Shown here in pieces: positions 41,392 through 41,978 of a DNA stretch of 41,978 nucleotides; position 1 is the first letter of the stretch; the number at the start of each line of letters is the position of its first letter. Origin of the DNA: Oscillospiraceae bacterium (lineage in GTDB: Bacteria; Bacillota; Clostridia; Oscillospirales; Oscillospiraceae); NCBI GenBank assembly GCA_017550645.1, contig JAFZOI010000029.1, positions 1 through 41,978 on the forward strand, given 5' to 3'. A program made the position numbers and the translations under genes. The notes beneath the pieces were generated by a model. The model saw only the letters and a list, made by a program, of their open reading frames with translations, did not search any database and was not told the DNA's origin.

Positions 41392-41978
41392 ATGATCGCC
41401 AATTACCACACCCATACGTTCCGCTGCGGGCACGCGGAGGGGGACGTTCCCGACTACGCCGCCGAGGCGGAGAAGGCCGGGCTGAAGATACTCGGCTTTG
41501 CAGACCACACGCCATACGACTTTTATGACGTCGGCCCGCGCAACCGCCCCATGCGCATGAAGCCGGAGGAGCTGCCGGAATACGCCGACGCCGTCCGCGC
41601 CGCGGCGAAGGAGTACGCGGGGCGCATGGAGATACTGCTCGGCGTCGAGGCGGAGTACTACCCGAAGTATTTTTCGCGCCTCGTCGACATGCTGAAGGAG
41701 CAAAAGGTCCGCTATATGATACTCGGGCAGCACTTCCTTGAAAACGAAGTCGGCGCGCCCTACTGCGGCAGGCCGTGGTCGGACGTATCCGTCCTCGAGC
41801 GCTACGTCGCGCAGAGCACGGAGGCGCTCCGGACGCGCCTGTTCACCTACTTCGCCCACCCGGACCTCATAAACTTCCCCGGGCAGGACGACGTCTACGA
41901 GCGCGAGATACGCAAGCTCTGCCGCGCCGCGCGCGAGACGGAGACTCCGCTGGAGATAAACCTGCTCGGCCTGCGCGA
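41392..41978 (+). CDS. PHP-domain histidinol-phosphatase-like protein (3' end outside window)
   Basis: Amidohydrolase-like PHP phosphoesterase. HTHT at residues 6-9 supplies the first two metal histidines; further metal-binding positions are seen as FADH (about 41-44), LGVEAEY and AHPDL. The closest family is HisJ-type histidinol-phosphatase (L-histidinol phosphate to histidinol in histidine synthesis), but other PHP phosphatases share these motifs. 195 full codons are present; the frame runs off the window. AAGAAGG lies about 9 nt before the ATG at 41392. No other his genes are seen. Confidence 0.85.
   Translation, partial: MIANYHTHTFRCGHAEGDVPDYAAEAEKAGLKILGFADHTPYDFYDVGPRNRPMRMKPEELPEYADAVRAAAKEYAGRMEILLGVEAEYYPKYFSRLVDMLKEQKVRYMILGQHFLENEVGAPYCGRPWSDVSVLERYVAQSTEALRTRLFTYFAHPDLINFPGQDDVYEREIRKLCRAARETETPLEINLLGLR

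Overview
This window looks like a chromosomal segment of an anaerobic, high-GC member of the Clostridia, most likely an Oscillospirales-type gut bacterium. The evidence is a Firmicutes-style gene set (SpoVB/YabM-MazG-HU block, CsoR/CopA, YqhQ-type DUF1385, OmpR-type two-component system), crotonyl/butyryl-CoA-type genes (two thiolases, acyl-CoA dehydrogenase, EtfB, and an EtfA carrying a ferredoxin domain), Shine-Dalgarno sites of the GGAGG type and sigma-A-like promoters with 17-bp spacers. Species level is not determinable from the sequence alone.

Layout. 1-4.9 kb (minus strand): a large and a small subunit closely resembling pyrogallol-phloroglucinol transhydroxylase (bis-MGD molybdoenzyme plus three-cluster Fe-S protein with a transthyretin-like tail), followed by a thiolase. 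5.2-7.6 kb (plus): an AT-richer secreted S1-type protease whose signal peptide carries an in-frame TAA at codon 4, and a lipoprotein. 7.6-8.7 kb (minus): a cupin and MobA, which makes the guanylylated molybdenum cofactor that the transhydroxylase needs. 8.7-13.5 kb (plus): a second thiolase and bcd-etfB-etfA, a probable electron-bifurcating enoyl-CoA reductase module. 13.5-18.8 kb: an RsiV/PdaC-like lipoprotein, a URO-D family protein, an AlaX-type tRNA-editing protein and a uracil permease. 18.8-28.5 kb (minus): an SSB-like gene and a tightly packed run: VCBS lipoprotein, response regulator, histidine kinase, DUF1385, prmC, recA, recX, rimO, pgsA. 28.6-32.3 kb: a SLOG protein, then zinc ribbon, SpoVB-like flippase, mazG and HU.

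32.5-38.0 kb is an accessory island next to a tRNA-Leu(CAA) gene: a type III restriction-modification system whose mod and res genes are separated by a Fic/Doc-family gene. The centre of mod (about 33300-33960) and the whole fic gene are far AT-richer (about 33-38% GC in the lines counted by hand) than the conserved parts of mod and res (about 55-58%), which points to exchange of the target-recognition domain and separate acquisition of fic. This is the best candidate here for an undescribed variant system. 38.1-41.0 kb is a copper-resistance operon (csoR-copA) with a CsoR-type palindrome exactly filling the -35/-10 spacer and a second copy downstream. The window ends in a truncated PHP-family histidinol-phosphatase-like gene preceded by two candidate promoters.

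Working together (inference): molybdenum cofactor synthesis (MobA), the transhydroxylase, two thiolases and the Bcd-Etf complex could join phenolic (pyrogallol/gallate-like) breakdown to acyl-CoA and butyrate-type metabolism. Only the individual families, not the pathway, are shown by the sequence; no phloroglucinol reductase or downstream ring-opening enzyme is in the window.
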